From J029 sp964482495 (GTDB lineage Bacteria; Planctomycetota; UBA1135), in NCBI GenBank assembly GCA_964482495.1, contig CAYZXS010000010.1:34108-98107 (forward strand): 64,000 bases of DNA, given 5' to 3'. Below, piece by piece: positions 41,860-50,438 of the stretch (position 1 is its first letter; every line of letters begins with the position of its first letter). Both the position numbers and the translations under genes were made by a program. The notes under the pieces were generated by a model. The model did not search any database, was not told where the DNA came from, and saw only the letters and a list, made by a program, of their open reading frames with translations.

Positions 41860-42417
41860 TCAGCCGCCGTAGCTCAGTTCGATGACCTTGGGCGCGGCGC
41901 CGTCGGGGACGGGCAAGGTGACCAAGTACAGCCGGTCGTATTGATCGTGCGGCAGGCTGCCCCGCTCCAGTCGGGCCGGCGGTCCGGCCACCGCCGAGAC
42001 CAGCGCGGGGATGGTGTTGGAGTGGCCGGCGACTACCGCCACGGACCCGGGCGGCAAGGCCTGGAGGGCAGCGAGCTGTTCGGCGGCGGCGGCCGCGCCC
42101 ACCTCGTGGATCTCGACGCCGGCGAGGTCGGCCAGCGGCATCAGGGTCTGGCGGGTGCGCCGGTATTCGGAGCAATAGAGGTGGCTGACGCCGCCGTTCT
42201 GCAGCAGCCGGGCGAGCGCCGCGGCGCGCTCCTGACCGGCCTCGGACAGTTCCGGGTCGCGGGCGGTACGGGTCGACGCCGCGGTCTCGGCGTGGCGGAC
42301 GAAGAAGACGCTCACCGGCTCCACCAGCTCCTTCGCCGCAGGCTCCTGGGCGGCGGTGGGCAGCGCGACCGGGACCAGGAACAGCAGCGGCAGGGCGACG
42401 GCGAGGAGCGGCTTCAT
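41860..42417 (-). CDS. Exported histidine-phosphatase superfamily protein
   Basis: A 185-residue protein with a signal peptide (MKPLLAVALPLLFLVPVALP). The phosphatase core starts at 'VSVFFVRHAET' (Arg41, His42, the phosphate-accepting His) and has the second His in 'AVVAGHSNTIPALV', with 'LYCSEYRRTRQT' between. It resembles SixA/phosphoglycerate mutase-like enzymes but is exported, so the substrate lies outside the cytoplasm. It is divergent from the TerB gene. Confidence 0.88.
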   Translation of the reverse strand: MKPLLAVALPLLFLVPVALPTAAQEPAAKELVEPVSVFFVRHAETAASTRTARDPELSEAGQERAAALARLLQNGGVSHLYCSEYRRTRQTLMPLADLAGVEIHEVGAAAAAEQLAALQALPPGSVAVVAGHSNTIPALVSAVAGPPARLERGSLPHDQYDRLYLVTLPVPDGAAPKVIELSYGG

Positions 42418-42423
42418 GGCGCG

Positions 42424-42429
42424 ATTCTA
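42424..42429 (-). promoter_or_regulatory. Candidate -10 box TAGAAT, leaderless 42417 gene
   Basis: On the minus strand TAGAAT-CGCGCC-ATG: six bases before the start at 42417. A TAGGCT for the plus strand TerB operon is at 42445-42450, so the two promoters face away from each other within about 27 bases. Confidence 0.5.
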
Positions 42430-42482
42430 GGCCGGGGCGCCCTGCTAGGCTGAAGGACCCGGCGTCGGCCGGAGCTCGTTCG

Positions 42483-44783
42483 ATGACGCGTTTTCTCCTC
42501 TGGGCCGCGCTGGCGGCGCTGCTCCTCGTCGTCGCGAGGCTGGTGGCCGGCCGCGCCTCGCGCAAGGTGGGCCGGGGATCGCCGCCAGCGGCGGAGTCTG
42601 GTCGATCGCGGGAGCCCTCGCGATCGCCGCAGCGCACGCGCGCGCCCGATCCATCGGGTCCCGCGCCTCCGCCCGCCCCCGCGCCTCGCGGCGCCGGCTG
42701 CTGGCTGCCGCCGGGCAAGGCCACGGAGGTCGCGGGCCACCCGGTGCCGGGCGGCATGGTCTACCGCGGCAGCGGCCTGCCTGCGGTGCACGGCGCCGGC
42801 CTCGAGCCCTGCCTGCTCGACCCTGCCGAGCCGGTGGGGGAGGTCGACGCGGCCTTCGAGCTGGGCTATTGGCCCTCCTACCAGCGGATCCCGCCGGCGG
42901 CGCGGGCCTCCTTGCTGCAGTGGCTGGCGCGTGGCCGCAAGGACCCGCAGGTCGACCCCGGCTGCCTCTTCCTGTTCTTCTACGGGCTGGAGCGCCGGGC
43001 TCTGCACGACGCCGAGCACGACCCGGCCGCTCGCGCCGAGCTGCCGGAGCTCCTCGCCGAGATCGAGCGCCTGCTCGGCATCTACGGCGGCCACCGCTCC
43101 TTCCGCGGCTACGCCTCCGCTTTCGCCGAGCTGCTGCGCTACGACCTGGGCGCGGAGGCGATGCGGGAGGGGCCGCCGCCGCGGCAGCGCGCCGGGGCCG
43201 GCCTGCCGCTGTCGGTGCGGATCACGGCGGCGACCTGCGCCTTGCGCGGCGAGGGGTTGCCGGCGGAGTGGGCGCTGTCCTGGCTGCGCTGCGACCCCGA
43301 GCTCAAGCTCCGGACGCCCGCCCGACGCTGCCCGGAGGAGTTCGGGCGCCTGTTCCTGCTCCGCTACCGAGCCGCCTTCGGCGAGGGCCTGAAGCTCAAG
43401 CCCTGCAAGCGGGTCATCGCGGTGCGCTACCGGCCGGCCAGCCCCTCCTTCGATCAGGAGGTCGAGCGCAAGACCGGCTTCCCCGACGTCTGCGCCCTGG
43501 TCGCGCCGCGGCGCAAGCTGCAGGAGCTCGCGGACGGCTGCGCCGAGGCCCTGTCCGCCTACAGCCGGCGGGTCGGCCGCGAGGGCGAGCCCGGCTTCGC
43601 CCTCGAGGCCACCGCGTTGCTGCCCGCCGACTTGGTCGCCGAGCATCCTTCCGGGGAGCTGCTGATGCTGCGCGAGTCGCTGGCGGCCAAGCTGGGCGAG
43701 CAGGGGCACGCGGTGCTGGCGGCGGAGGAGGCGGTCGAGCCCTGGCTGCCCGCCGCCAGCGAGCGCCTGAAGAAGAGAGAGGGCTCGCAGCTGCTCCGCT
43801 TGGTCGGCCACGCCGGCTTCGGGGTCGAACCCGACCTGCGCTTCGGCGGCCCGGCGCTGCAGCGCGGCAAGCCGATGGCGCTGTTCCGGCTGGACGCCGC
43901 CGACGGCCCGGCGCATCAGTCGCCGACCGCGGCTTACCAGGCGGCGGCGTTGCTGCTGCATCTCTCGGTGATGATCTCGGCCGCCGATGGCGCGGTCTCC
44001 TCGGTCGAGGAGGAGCGGCTCGAGGCCCACCTCGCCAGCGGCCTGCACCTCGACGCCGAGGAGCGGCTGCGCCTGCGCGCCCACCTCAGCTGGCTGCTGG
44101 CCGATCCCCCCGGCACCGCCGGCCTGAAGAGGCGGCTCGGCGCCCTCGACGCCGAGCAGCGCCGGGGCATCGGCGCCTTCCTGGTGGAGGTGGCTTGGGC
44201 CGACGGCAAGGTCGAGGCCGGCGAGGTGCGGATGCTGGAGAAGGTCTACGGCCTGCTGCAGCTGCCGGCCGACCAGGTCCACGAGGACCTGCACGCCGGC
44301 CGGCCAGTCGACGGCGGCGCCGAGGCGGGGAGGGGAGGCGGCGCCCCGGCCCCGGCCGGCCGCAGCCGCTCCGGCCTCGACGCCAAGGCGTTGGCGCGGA
44401 AGCTGGAGGAGACGGCGGCGGTCTCCAGCCTGCTCTCCGGCATCTTCGCCGAGGAGGAGCCGGAGGCCGGGCATGCGTCGCCGGCGCTCGGCGGCGGCGC
44501 TGGCGCCGCCGCCGAGGCCCAGGCCAAAGCCCCGGCTCAGGCCGCCGAGGAGGCCGTGCCCGGCCTCGACCCCGCCCACGGCGCCCTGCTCCTCCGCCTC
44601 GGCGAGCGCGGATGCTGGCCGCGGGAGGACTACGAGGCCCTGGCCGAGGAACTCGGCGTCTTCCCCGACGGCGCCCTCGATAGGATCAATGAGCTGGCCT
44701 TCGAGCGCTGCGACGAAGCGCTGATCGAGGGCGACGACGCCCTCGAGGTCCATCCCCACGTCCTGGAACAACTGAGACCGTGA
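42483..44783 (+). CDS. Membrane-anchored TerB_N-TerB-TerB_C protein
   Basis: A 766-residue protein. A single N-terminal membrane helix (about 4-22) and a Pro-rich linker lead to a TerB_N domain (~90-330: 'YWPSYQRIPPAARASLLQWL', 'FLFFYGLERRAL'). A TerB domain (~475-605) has the acidic metal-site pattern twice ('ISAADGAVSSVEEERLEAHL', 'WADGKVEAGEVRMLEKVYG'), and TerB_C (~640-766) ends 'DDALEVHPHVLEQL'. TerB binds divalent metal and was described with tellurite-resistance genes and DNA-processing operons. It overlaps the following ATPase gene by GTGA. A TAGGCT at 42445-42450 may be the operon promoter. It is the likely sensor or scaffold of the three-gene system. Confidence 0.87.
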   Translation: MTRFLLWAALAALLLVVARLVAGRASRKVGRGSPPAAESGRSREPSRSPQRTRAPDPSGPAPPPAPAPRGAGCWLPPGKATEVAGHPVPGGMVYRGSGLPAVHGAGLEPCLLDPAEPVGEVDAAFELGYWPSYQRIPPAARASLLQWLARGRKDPQVDPGCLFLFFYGLERRALHDAEHDPAARAELPELLAEIERLLGIYGGHRSFRGYASAFAELLRYDLGAEAMREGPPPRQRAGAGLPLSVRITAATCALRGEGLPAEWALSWLRCDPELKLRTPARRCPEEFGRLFLLRYRAAFGEGLKLKPCKRVIAVRYRPASPSFDQEVERKTGFPDVCALVAPRRKLQELADGCAEALSAYSRRVGREGEPGFALEATALLPADLVAEHPSGELLMLRESLAAKLGEQGHAVLAAEEAVEPWLPAASERLKKREGSQLLRLVGHAGFGVEPDLRFGGPALQRGKPMALFRLDAADGPAHQSPTAAYQAAALLLHLSVMISAADGAVSSVEEERLEAHLASGLHLDAEERLRLRAHLSWLLADPPGTAGLKRRLGALDAEQRRGIGAFLVEVAWADGKVEAGEVRMLEKVYGLLQLPADQVHEDLHAGRPVDGGAEAGRGGGAPAPAGRSRSGLDAKALARKLEETAAVSSLLSGIFAEEEPEAGHASPALGGGAGAAAEAQAKAPAQAAEEAVPGLDPAHGALLLRLGERGCWPREDYEALAEELGVFPDGALDRINELAFERCDEALIEGDDALEVHPHVLEQLRP

Positions 44784-46129
44784 CCGATACCCCTCCGATC
44801 CGCGCCCGCGACCGCGACGCCATCCTCCAGTCCCTCGGCGCCGGCGTGGTGCCGCGCCGCGGCCACCAGCATATCCAGGTCGGCCGCCACCCCGAGGTCA
44901 AGGCGCTGCTCGAGGACATCGAGCGGGTGGCCGACGGCGGCAGCTCGATCCGCTTCGTGATCGGCAGCTACGGCTCGGGCAAGACCTTCTTCCTGCACCT
45001 GGTGGCGGCGATCGCGCGCGAGCGCAAGCTGGTCACCGTCAGCGCCGACCTGACGCCGGACCGGCGGCTCTACTCCACCAGCGGCCACGGCCGCGCGCTC
45101 TACGCCGAGCTGATGCGCAACCTGGCGACTCGCTCCAAGCCCGAGGGCGGCGGCCTCGCCAGCGTGGTCGAGAAGTTCGTCGGCTCGGCGCTGGCCGAGG
45201 CGCGCGAGCAGGGCGTCGAGCCGCCGGTGGTGCTGCACCGGCGCCTGGAGTCGCTGTCGGAGATGGTCGGCGGCTACGACTTCGCCCACGTCGTCGAGTG
45301 CTACTGGCGCGGCCACGAGACCGGCGACGAGGAGCTCAAGAACAACGCCGTGCGCTGGCTGCGGGCCGAATTCGCCACCCGCACCGACGCCCGCAAGGCG
45401 CTGGGCGTGCGCACCATCATCGACGACGCCACGGTCTACGACAGCCTGAAGCTGATGGGCCGCTTCACCCGGCTGGCGGGCTATGGCGGCCTGCTGGTCG
45501 AGCTCGATGAGCTGGTCAACCTCTACAAGATGAGCAGCGGCCGGGCGCGCAGCAGCAACTACGAGCAGATCCTGCGCATCCTGAATGACTGCCTGCAGGG
45601 CACCGCCGAGGGCCTGGGCTTCGTGCTCGGCGGCACCCCGGAGTTCCTGACCGACACCCGGCGCGGCCTGTTCAGCTACGAGGCCCTGCAGTCGCGCCTG
45701 AGCGAGAACAGCTTCGCCCGCGACGGCCTGGTCGACTTCTCCGGCCCGGTGCTGCGGCTGGCCAACCTCAGCCTGGAGGACTTCTTCGTGCTCTTGCGCA
45801 ACCTGCGCCACGTCCAGGCCGGCGGCGACGAGGAGCAGTACCTGCTTCCGGACGAGGGCTTGAAGGCCTTCATGGACCACTGCCATCAGCGCATCGGCGA
45901 GGCCTACTTCCGAACCCCGCGCAACACCATCAAGAGCTTCGTGCAGCTCTTGGCGGTGCTGGAGCAGAACCCGGGCACGAGCTGGCAGGAGCTGGTCGGC
46001 GACCTGCGCCTCGACGAGGAGCCCGATCCCGACTTCGAGCCGCTGCCCGAGGACGCCGAGGAGGGCGAGGGGAGCGGAGAGGCCGAGAACGGCGGCGGAG
46101 ACGATGAGCTCGCCTCCTTCCGGCTCTGA
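44780..46129 (+). CDS. BrxD-like P-loop ATP-binding protein (DUF2791 type)
   Basis: A 449-residue ATPase. Walker A is 'GSYGSGKT' (62-69) and Walker B is 'LLVELDEL' (238-245). The N-terminal 'ILQSLGAGVVPRRGHQHIQV' and 'ALLEDIERVADGGSSIRFVI' are typical of the ATP-binding protein called BrxD in BREX type 2 and of the DUF2791 family. The C-terminus is acidic. It begins within the TerB stop (GTGA) and overlaps the helicase by 26 bases. No PglX, PglZ, PglW or BrxC is present, so this is not a complete BREX island. Confidence 0.85.
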   Translation: MTDTPPIRARDRDAILQSLGAGVVPRRGHQHIQVGRHPEVKALLEDIERVADGGSSIRFVIGSYGSGKTFFLHLVAAIARERKLVTVSADLTPDRRLYSTSGHGRALYAELMRNLATRSKPEGGGLASVVEKFVGSALAEAREQGVEPPVVLHRRLESLSEMVGGYDFAHVVECYWRGHETGDEELKNNAVRWLRAEFATRTDARKALGVRTIIDDATVYDSLKLMGRFTRLAGYGGLLVELDELVNLYKMSSGRARSSNYEQILRILNDCLQGTAEGLGFVLGGTPEFLTDTRRGLFSYEALQSRLSENSFARDGLVDFSGPVLRLANLSLEDFFVLLRNLRHVQAGGDEEQYLLPDEGLKAFMDHCHQRIGEAYFRTPRNTIKSFVQLLAVLEQNPGTSWQELVGDLRLDEEPDPDFEPLPEDAEEGEGSGEAENGGGDDELASFRL

Positions 46130-48341
46130 GCCCGCGGCGGGGACCGGGGCCATCGAACGGCTTCACCCGGAGGTCCAGCGCCGGCTCCACCGCGCCGGCT
46201 GGACCGGGCTGCGCGACGCCCAGGAGCGCGCCGTCACCTCGATCCTGGAGGGGAAGCGCGATGTCCTGATCGCCGCAGCCACCGCCGCCGGCAAGACCGA
46301 GGCCGCCTTCCTGCCGATCTGCTCGGCGCTGCTGACGAGGCGCGATGAGGCGGCCAGCGCGGCGGGCGCGGCCGCCGGGGACGGACCGGCGGCGGCGGGT
46401 CTGTCGGTGCTCTACCTGGCGCCGCTCAAGGCCTTGATCAATGACCAATTCGAGCGCCTCGAGGAGCTCGCCGGGCCGCTCGGCCTGCCGGTGCACCGCT
46501 GGCACGGCGACGTCGACGGCGGCCGCAAGCAGAAGCTGCTCGAGGCGCCATCGGGCATGCTCTTGATCACGCCAGAGTCCTTGGAGGCCATGTTCGTGCT
46601 GCGCGGTCGGCAGCTGCGCGGGCTGTTCGCCGACCTGCGCTACGTCGTCGTCGACGAGCTGCACGCCTTCCTCGGCACCGAACGCGGCCGTCAGCTGCAG
46701 TCGCTGCTGCACCGGCTGGAGTTCGCGCTCCGCCGCCGGCCGCCGCGCATCGGCCTGAGCGCCACCCTCGGCGACCTCGGCCTGGCGGCGGAGGCGCTGC
46801 GTCCCGGCGGCGGCAACGCGGTCGAGATCATCCACTCCGAGCAAGACGGCCAGGAGCTGCGGCTGCAGCTGCGCGGCTACCGGGACGGCGGCGACGAGGC
46901 GCACGTCGACGCGATCGCCACCCACCTGTTCCGCAAGCTCCGGGGCAGCAACCACCTGGTCTTCTCCAACAGCAGGCGCGAGGTCGAGCTCTACGCCGAC
47001 CGGCTGCGCGAGCGGTGCGAGCGGGAGCGGGTGCCGAACGAATTCCTGCCGCACCACGGCAGCCTGGCCAAGCCGCTGCGGGAGCAGGTCGAGCAGCGGC
47101 TGAAGCGCTCCAGCCTCCCCTTCACCGCCGTCTGCACCTCCACCCTGGAGATGGGCATCGACATCGGCGACGTCGCCAGCATCGCCCAGATCGGCGCGCC
47201 CTTCTCGGTGGCGGCGCTGCGGCAGCGGCTTGGGAGGTCGGGCCGTCGCGACGGCCGGCCGGTGCTGCGGCTGGCGGTGGCCGAGCCCGATCCGCCCGGC
47301 GACCGCGCGCTCGACGGCCTGAGGCCGGCGCTGTTCCAGAGCGTGGCGATGCTCGAGCTGCTGCTCGAGGGATGGTGCGAACCGCCGGCCGCCGGCGAGC
47401 TGCACCTGTCGACGCTAGTCCACCAGGTGCTCTCGGTGCTGGCCCAGCACGACGGCGCCACCGCCGCCCAGCTGTGGGCGGTGCTCGGCGACGGCTCGCC
47501 CTTCGCCGGCGTCGACCAGGCCACGCTGCTCCAGCTGCTGCGAGCGATGGGAGACCAGGAGCTGGTCGAGCAGTCCGAGGACGGCACCCTCATGCCCGGC
47601 GCCGCCGGCGAGCGCCTGCTCGGCCACTACAGCTTCTACTCGGTCTTCGAGAGCGTCGAGGAGTACCAGGTGGTCCACGCCGGCCGCGCCCTCGGGACCA
47701 TGGCTGGCGACGACGGCCTGGTGGCGGGCCAGTACGTGGTCTACGCCGGTCGCCGCTGGAAGCTGCTGGCGGTCGACGCTCAGGCCCGGCGCGTCGAGGT
47801 GGAGCCAGCCGCGGCGGGCAGCGCGCCGCGCTTCGAGCCCTCGGCCGGCGGCGAGGTCCACGGCCGCATCCGCCACCGCATGCGCGAGCTCTACGCCGGC
47901 CGGGACGAGCCGCGCTACCTCGACGACGTCGCCGCCGCCCTGCTGCGCGATGGCCGGGCGCAATTCGCGGCCCTGGGCCTGGCGGACAGCAGCTTGGTCG
48001 AAGACGGCCGCGAGCTGCACCTCCTGGTCTGGGACTCCGACCGGGTCGCCAATACGCTCACGGCGCTGCTGGTAGCGGAGGGCCTGGAGCTGAGCCGGCG
48101 CGGCTTCGCCCTCAGCCTGCGGGGCCTCGGCGCCGACGAGCTGCTCGAGCGGCTGGCCGCGCTCCGCCAGCGCGGGCCGGTGGACGCGGTCGCCCTGGCG
48201 GAGGCGGTGCTCAACAAGCAGACCGCCAAGTACTCCTGGGCCCTGTCGCCGCCGCTCCTGGACCGAGACTACGCCTCCTCGTGCCTGGACGGCCCGGGCG
48301 CCGAGGCCTGCCTGGACCGGATCCTGGCCGAGGGCGGGTAG
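46104..48341 (+). CDS. Lhr/BrxHI-like SF2 helicase
   Basis: A 745-residue superfamily-2 helicase. Walker A 'AATAAGKT' (58-65), motif II 'DELH' (184-187), 'LSATLGD' as motif III, and 'QRLGRSGRR' as motif VI are all present. A C-terminal region of about 300 residues follows the motor, with winged-helix-like parts. The motor resembles Lhr-like helicases, including BrxHI of BREX type 2. With the two genes before it, it makes a compact operon. It probably works on DNA or RNA with the ATPase; the actual substrate is unknown. Confidence 0.88.
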   Translation: MSSPPSGSEPAAGTGAIERLHPEVQRRLHRAGWTGLRDAQERAVTSILEGKRDVLIAAATAAGKTEAAFLPICSALLTRRDEAASAAGAAAGDGPAAAGLSVLYLAPLKALINDQFERLEELAGPLGLPVHRWHGDVDGGRKQKLLEAPSGMLLITPESLEAMFVLRGRQLRGLFADLRYVVVDELHAFLGTERGRQLQSLLHRLEFALRRRPPRIGLSATLGDLGLAAEALRPGGGNAVEIIHSEQDGQELRLQLRGYRDGGDEAHVDAIATHLFRKLRGSNHLVFSNSRREVELYADRLRERCERERVPNEFLPHHGSLAKPLREQVEQRLKRSSLPFTAVCTSTLEMGIDIGDVASIAQIGAPFSVAALRQRLGRSGRRDGRPVLRLAVAEPDPPGDRALDGLRPALFQSVAMLELLLEGWCEPPAAGELHLSTLVHQVLSVLAQHDGATAAQLWAVLGDGSPFAGVDQATLLQLLRAMGDQELVEQSEDGTLMPGAAGERLLGHYSFYSVFESVEEYQVVHAGRALGTMAGDDGLVAGQYVVYAGRRWKLLAVDAQARRVEVEPAAAGSAPRFEPSAGGEVHGRIRHRMRELYAGRDEPRYLDDVAAALLRDGRAQFAALGLADSSLVEDGRELHLLVWDSDRVANTLTALLVAEGLELSRRGFALSLRGLGADELLERLAALRQRGPVDAVALAEAVLNKQTAKYSWALSPPLLDRDYASSCLDGPGAEACLDRILAEGG

Positions 48342-48344
48342 CCT
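48339..48344 (+). promoter_or_regulatory. Candidate -10 box TAGCCT before 48353
   Basis: TAGCCT lies eight bases before the ATG at 48353; its TAG is the stop codon of the helicase. Confidence 0.4.
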
Positions 48345-48352
48345 GGGCGTCG

Positions 48353-49230
48353 ATGGATCCCCGCGCAGCCCTCCGTCTCTCGTCGCGCCTCGCCGTCCTG
48401 GCGGCCTTCCTGATGCTCGGCATGGTCGTGTCGGCGATCGCCGGCGGCGGCGTCACCCAGCAGCACTTCGAGCGCGCCTTCGNNNNNNNNNNNNNNNNNN
48501 NNNNNNNNNNNNNNNNNNNNNNNNNNNNNNNNNNNNNNNNNNNNNNNNNNNNNNNNNNNNNNNNNNNNNNNNNNNNNNNNNNGTGTCGGCGATCGCCGGC
48601 GGCGGCGTCACCCAGCAGCACTTCGAGCGCGCCTTCGATCCGCGTACCTGGAACGCCGAGCTGGCGGAGGCGGCGCGGGGCACGCTGCGCTGGATCCTCT
48701 ACTTCGACAACCTGTTCGTGATCGTCTTCCCGGCCTGCCTGGTGCTCGCCGCGCGCGGCCTGCACGCGCTGCGCCCGCACGCCCTGAGTTCCTTGGCGGT
48801 CGCGGGCCTGCTCGGCACGGCGCTGCTCGACTTCGGCGAGAACCTGCACCTGCTGGTCGGCGTCCACCGGCTGCTGGAGTTCCCGAACGGCCTGTGGGCG
48901 GACCGCGGCGAGATCGAGCTGTGGAGCTTCCTCAGCCTGATGAAGTGGCACCTGGCCTACCTGAGCCTGTTCGCCTTCAGCTTCCTGCTGCCGCAGGCGA
49001 CGGTGCTGGAGCGGCTGCTGGCGTGGTCGCTGCGGGTCGGGCTGGTGCCGATCGGGGTCGCCGTCGGCGTGCTGACCGAAGAGGAGGCCGTGCCGCTGGA
49101 GATCGCGCGCATGGCGCTGATGTTGATCGGCTTCTTGATGCTGGCGGCGGTCCTGAAGCGGCTGGCGGCGGCGCCGGAGGCCGGCGGAGCGGCAGACGGG
49201 GCGGCCGGCGCGGTCCGCGGGGCGGGCTAG
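48353..49230 (+). CDS. Multi-pass membrane protein, interrupted by an assembly gap
   Basis: The gene starts at ATG 48353 with a membrane helix ('LAVLAAFLMLGMVVSAIAGG') and is broken by 100 N (48483-48582). The 55 bases just before the gap (48428-48482) repeat exactly just after it (48583-48637). Both copies read in the same frame, so collapsing the duplication restores one open frame of about 240 residues. The rest has about five further hydrophobic segments ('FDNLFVIVFPACLVLAARGL', 'LGTALLDFGENLHLLVGVHR'). Function unknown. The 648-base part after the gap looks like a separate gene only because of the gap. Confidence 0.75.
48483..48582. other. Assembly gap (100 N), probably artificial
   Basis: Exactly 100 N flanked by a perfect 55-base direct duplication, the pattern left when two overlapping contig ends are scaffolded without merging. 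The true distance is then likely negative rather than 100. Confidence 0.85.
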
Positions 49231-49233
49231 ACT
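49228..49233 (+). promoter_or_regulatory. Candidate -10 box TAGACT before galactokinase
   Basis: TAGACT lies eight bases before the GTG at 49242; its TAG is the stop of the upstream membrane-protein gene. Confidence 0.4.
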
Positions 49234-49241
49234 GGCGCGCC

Positions 49242-50438
49242 GTGGTTCCCCTTCGAGCGGCCTCCCAGCTCTTCCGCGCCGCCTTCGGCCGCGCGCCGGG
49301 GGCCCTCGCCAGCGCCCCCGGCCGGCTCGAGGTGCTGGGCAACCACACCGATTACAACGAGGGCCTGGTGCTCTCCTGCGCCGCCGGCTTCCGCACCGCC
49401 GCGGCGGTGGCGCTGGCCGAGGACGGCCGGGTCGAGGCGGTCAGCGCCAACCTGCCCGACGCCTCGGGGGGCTTCGCCCTCGAGGAGGCGGCGCGCGCGG
49501 GGGCGGCCGGGGACTGGCGCAACTACCTGCGCGGCATCACCGCCGCCCTGCTCGACCGCGGCGTGAGCCTGCCCGGCTTCCGAGTCGCCGTGGCCAGCGA
49601 GCTGCCGCTGGCTGCCGGCATGAGCAGCTCGGCGGCGCTCGAGATCAGCGTCCTGCTGGGGCTGACGCGGTGCCTGGACCTGGAACTGGCGCCGGAGGAG
49701 CTGGTGCGCGTCGGCCAGGAGGCCGAGTCGCGCGCGGTCGGGGCGCGGACCGGCCTGCTGGACCAGCTGAGCTCGCTCTTCGGCAGCGCTGGCCAGCTGC
49801 TGCAGACCGACTTCCGGGGGCTGCAGCGGCGCTACTGCCCGCTGCTCGAGGGTTACGCCTTCGTCGTCGCCGACAGCGGCGTCAAGCACGACCTGGCCGC
49901 GGAGTACAACCAGCGGCGAGCCAGCTGCGAGCGGGCGGTCGAGCAGCTCTCGATCCACGAGCGCGGCGTGCGCAGCCTGCGCGACGTCAGCCGGGAGATG
50001 CTCGAGCAGCACGCCGAACGGCTCGACCCGACCGCGGCCAAGCGGGCGCTGCACGTGGTGGGGGAGAACGAGCGCGTGCGCGAGGCGGTGATCCGGCTCC
50101 GCGACGGCGACGCCCCCGGCTTCGGCCGGCTGCTGTTCGAGTCCCACCGCAGCAGCCAGGAGTGCTTCGAGAATTCCTGCCCCGAGCTCGACGCCCTGGT
50201 CGCCTTCGCCCAGGCCGATGAGCGCTGCCACGGCGCCAGGCTCAGCGGCGGCGGCTTCGGCGGCGTCACCATCCACCTGGTCGAGGAGCGCAGCGCCGCC
50301 GACTACGCCGCTGACCTGGCCGCCGCCACCTCGGCCGCGCTCGGCCGCCGGCCGTGGACCACCGTCTGCACCGTCGGCGACGGCGCGCGGCTGGAAGAGG
50401 GCCAAGACCCGTCCCCCGGCGGCGTTCCTCCGGCATGA
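49242..50438 (+). CDS. Galactokinase-like GHMP kinase
   Basis: A 398-residue GHMP-family sugar kinase. The substrate motif is 'GRLEVLGNHTDYNEG' (about 27-41) and the ATP-binding loop is 'PLAAGMSSSAALE'. The third motif is 'LSGGGFGGVTIHL'. It matches galactokinases overall, but the usual 'GEHTDYN' has Asn instead of Glu, a change that could alter sugar choice. The start is GTG 49242. Galactose is the default substrate; fucose or another hexose is possible. It would feed sugars released by the GH2/GH95 enzymes into metabolism. Confidence 0.85.
   Translation: MVPLRAASQLFRAAFGRAPGALASAPGRLEVLGNHTDYNEGLVLSCAAGFRTAAAVALAEDGRVEAVSANLPDASGGFALEEAARAGAAGDWRNYLRGITAALLDRGVSLPGFRVAVASELPLAAGMSSSAALEISVLLGLTRCLDLELAPEELVRVGQEAESRAVGARTGLLDQLSSLFGSAGQLLQTDFRGLQRRYCPLLEGYAFVVADSGVKHDLAAEYNQRRASCERAVEQLSIHERGVRSLRDVSREMLEQHAERLDPTAAKRALHVVGENERVREAVIRLRDGDAPGFGRLLFESHRSSQECFENSCPELDALVAFAQADERCHGARLSGGGFGGVTIHLVEERSAADYAADLAAATSAALGRRPWTTVCTVGDGARLEEGQDPSPGGVPPA

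Noticed and set aside
42483..44783. Tellurite resistance gene
   Set aside because: TerB domains give this name in automatic annotation, but no other ter genes are nearby and the partners are an ATPase and a helicase.
42483..48341. Complete BREX type 2 system
   Set aside because: BrxD- and BrxHI-like genes are present, but PglW, PglX, PglY and PglZ are absent from the window.
48583..49230. Separate gene starting just after the first N gap
   Set aside because: Its first 18 codons duplicate the sequence before the gap; it is the continuation of the gene that starts at 48353.
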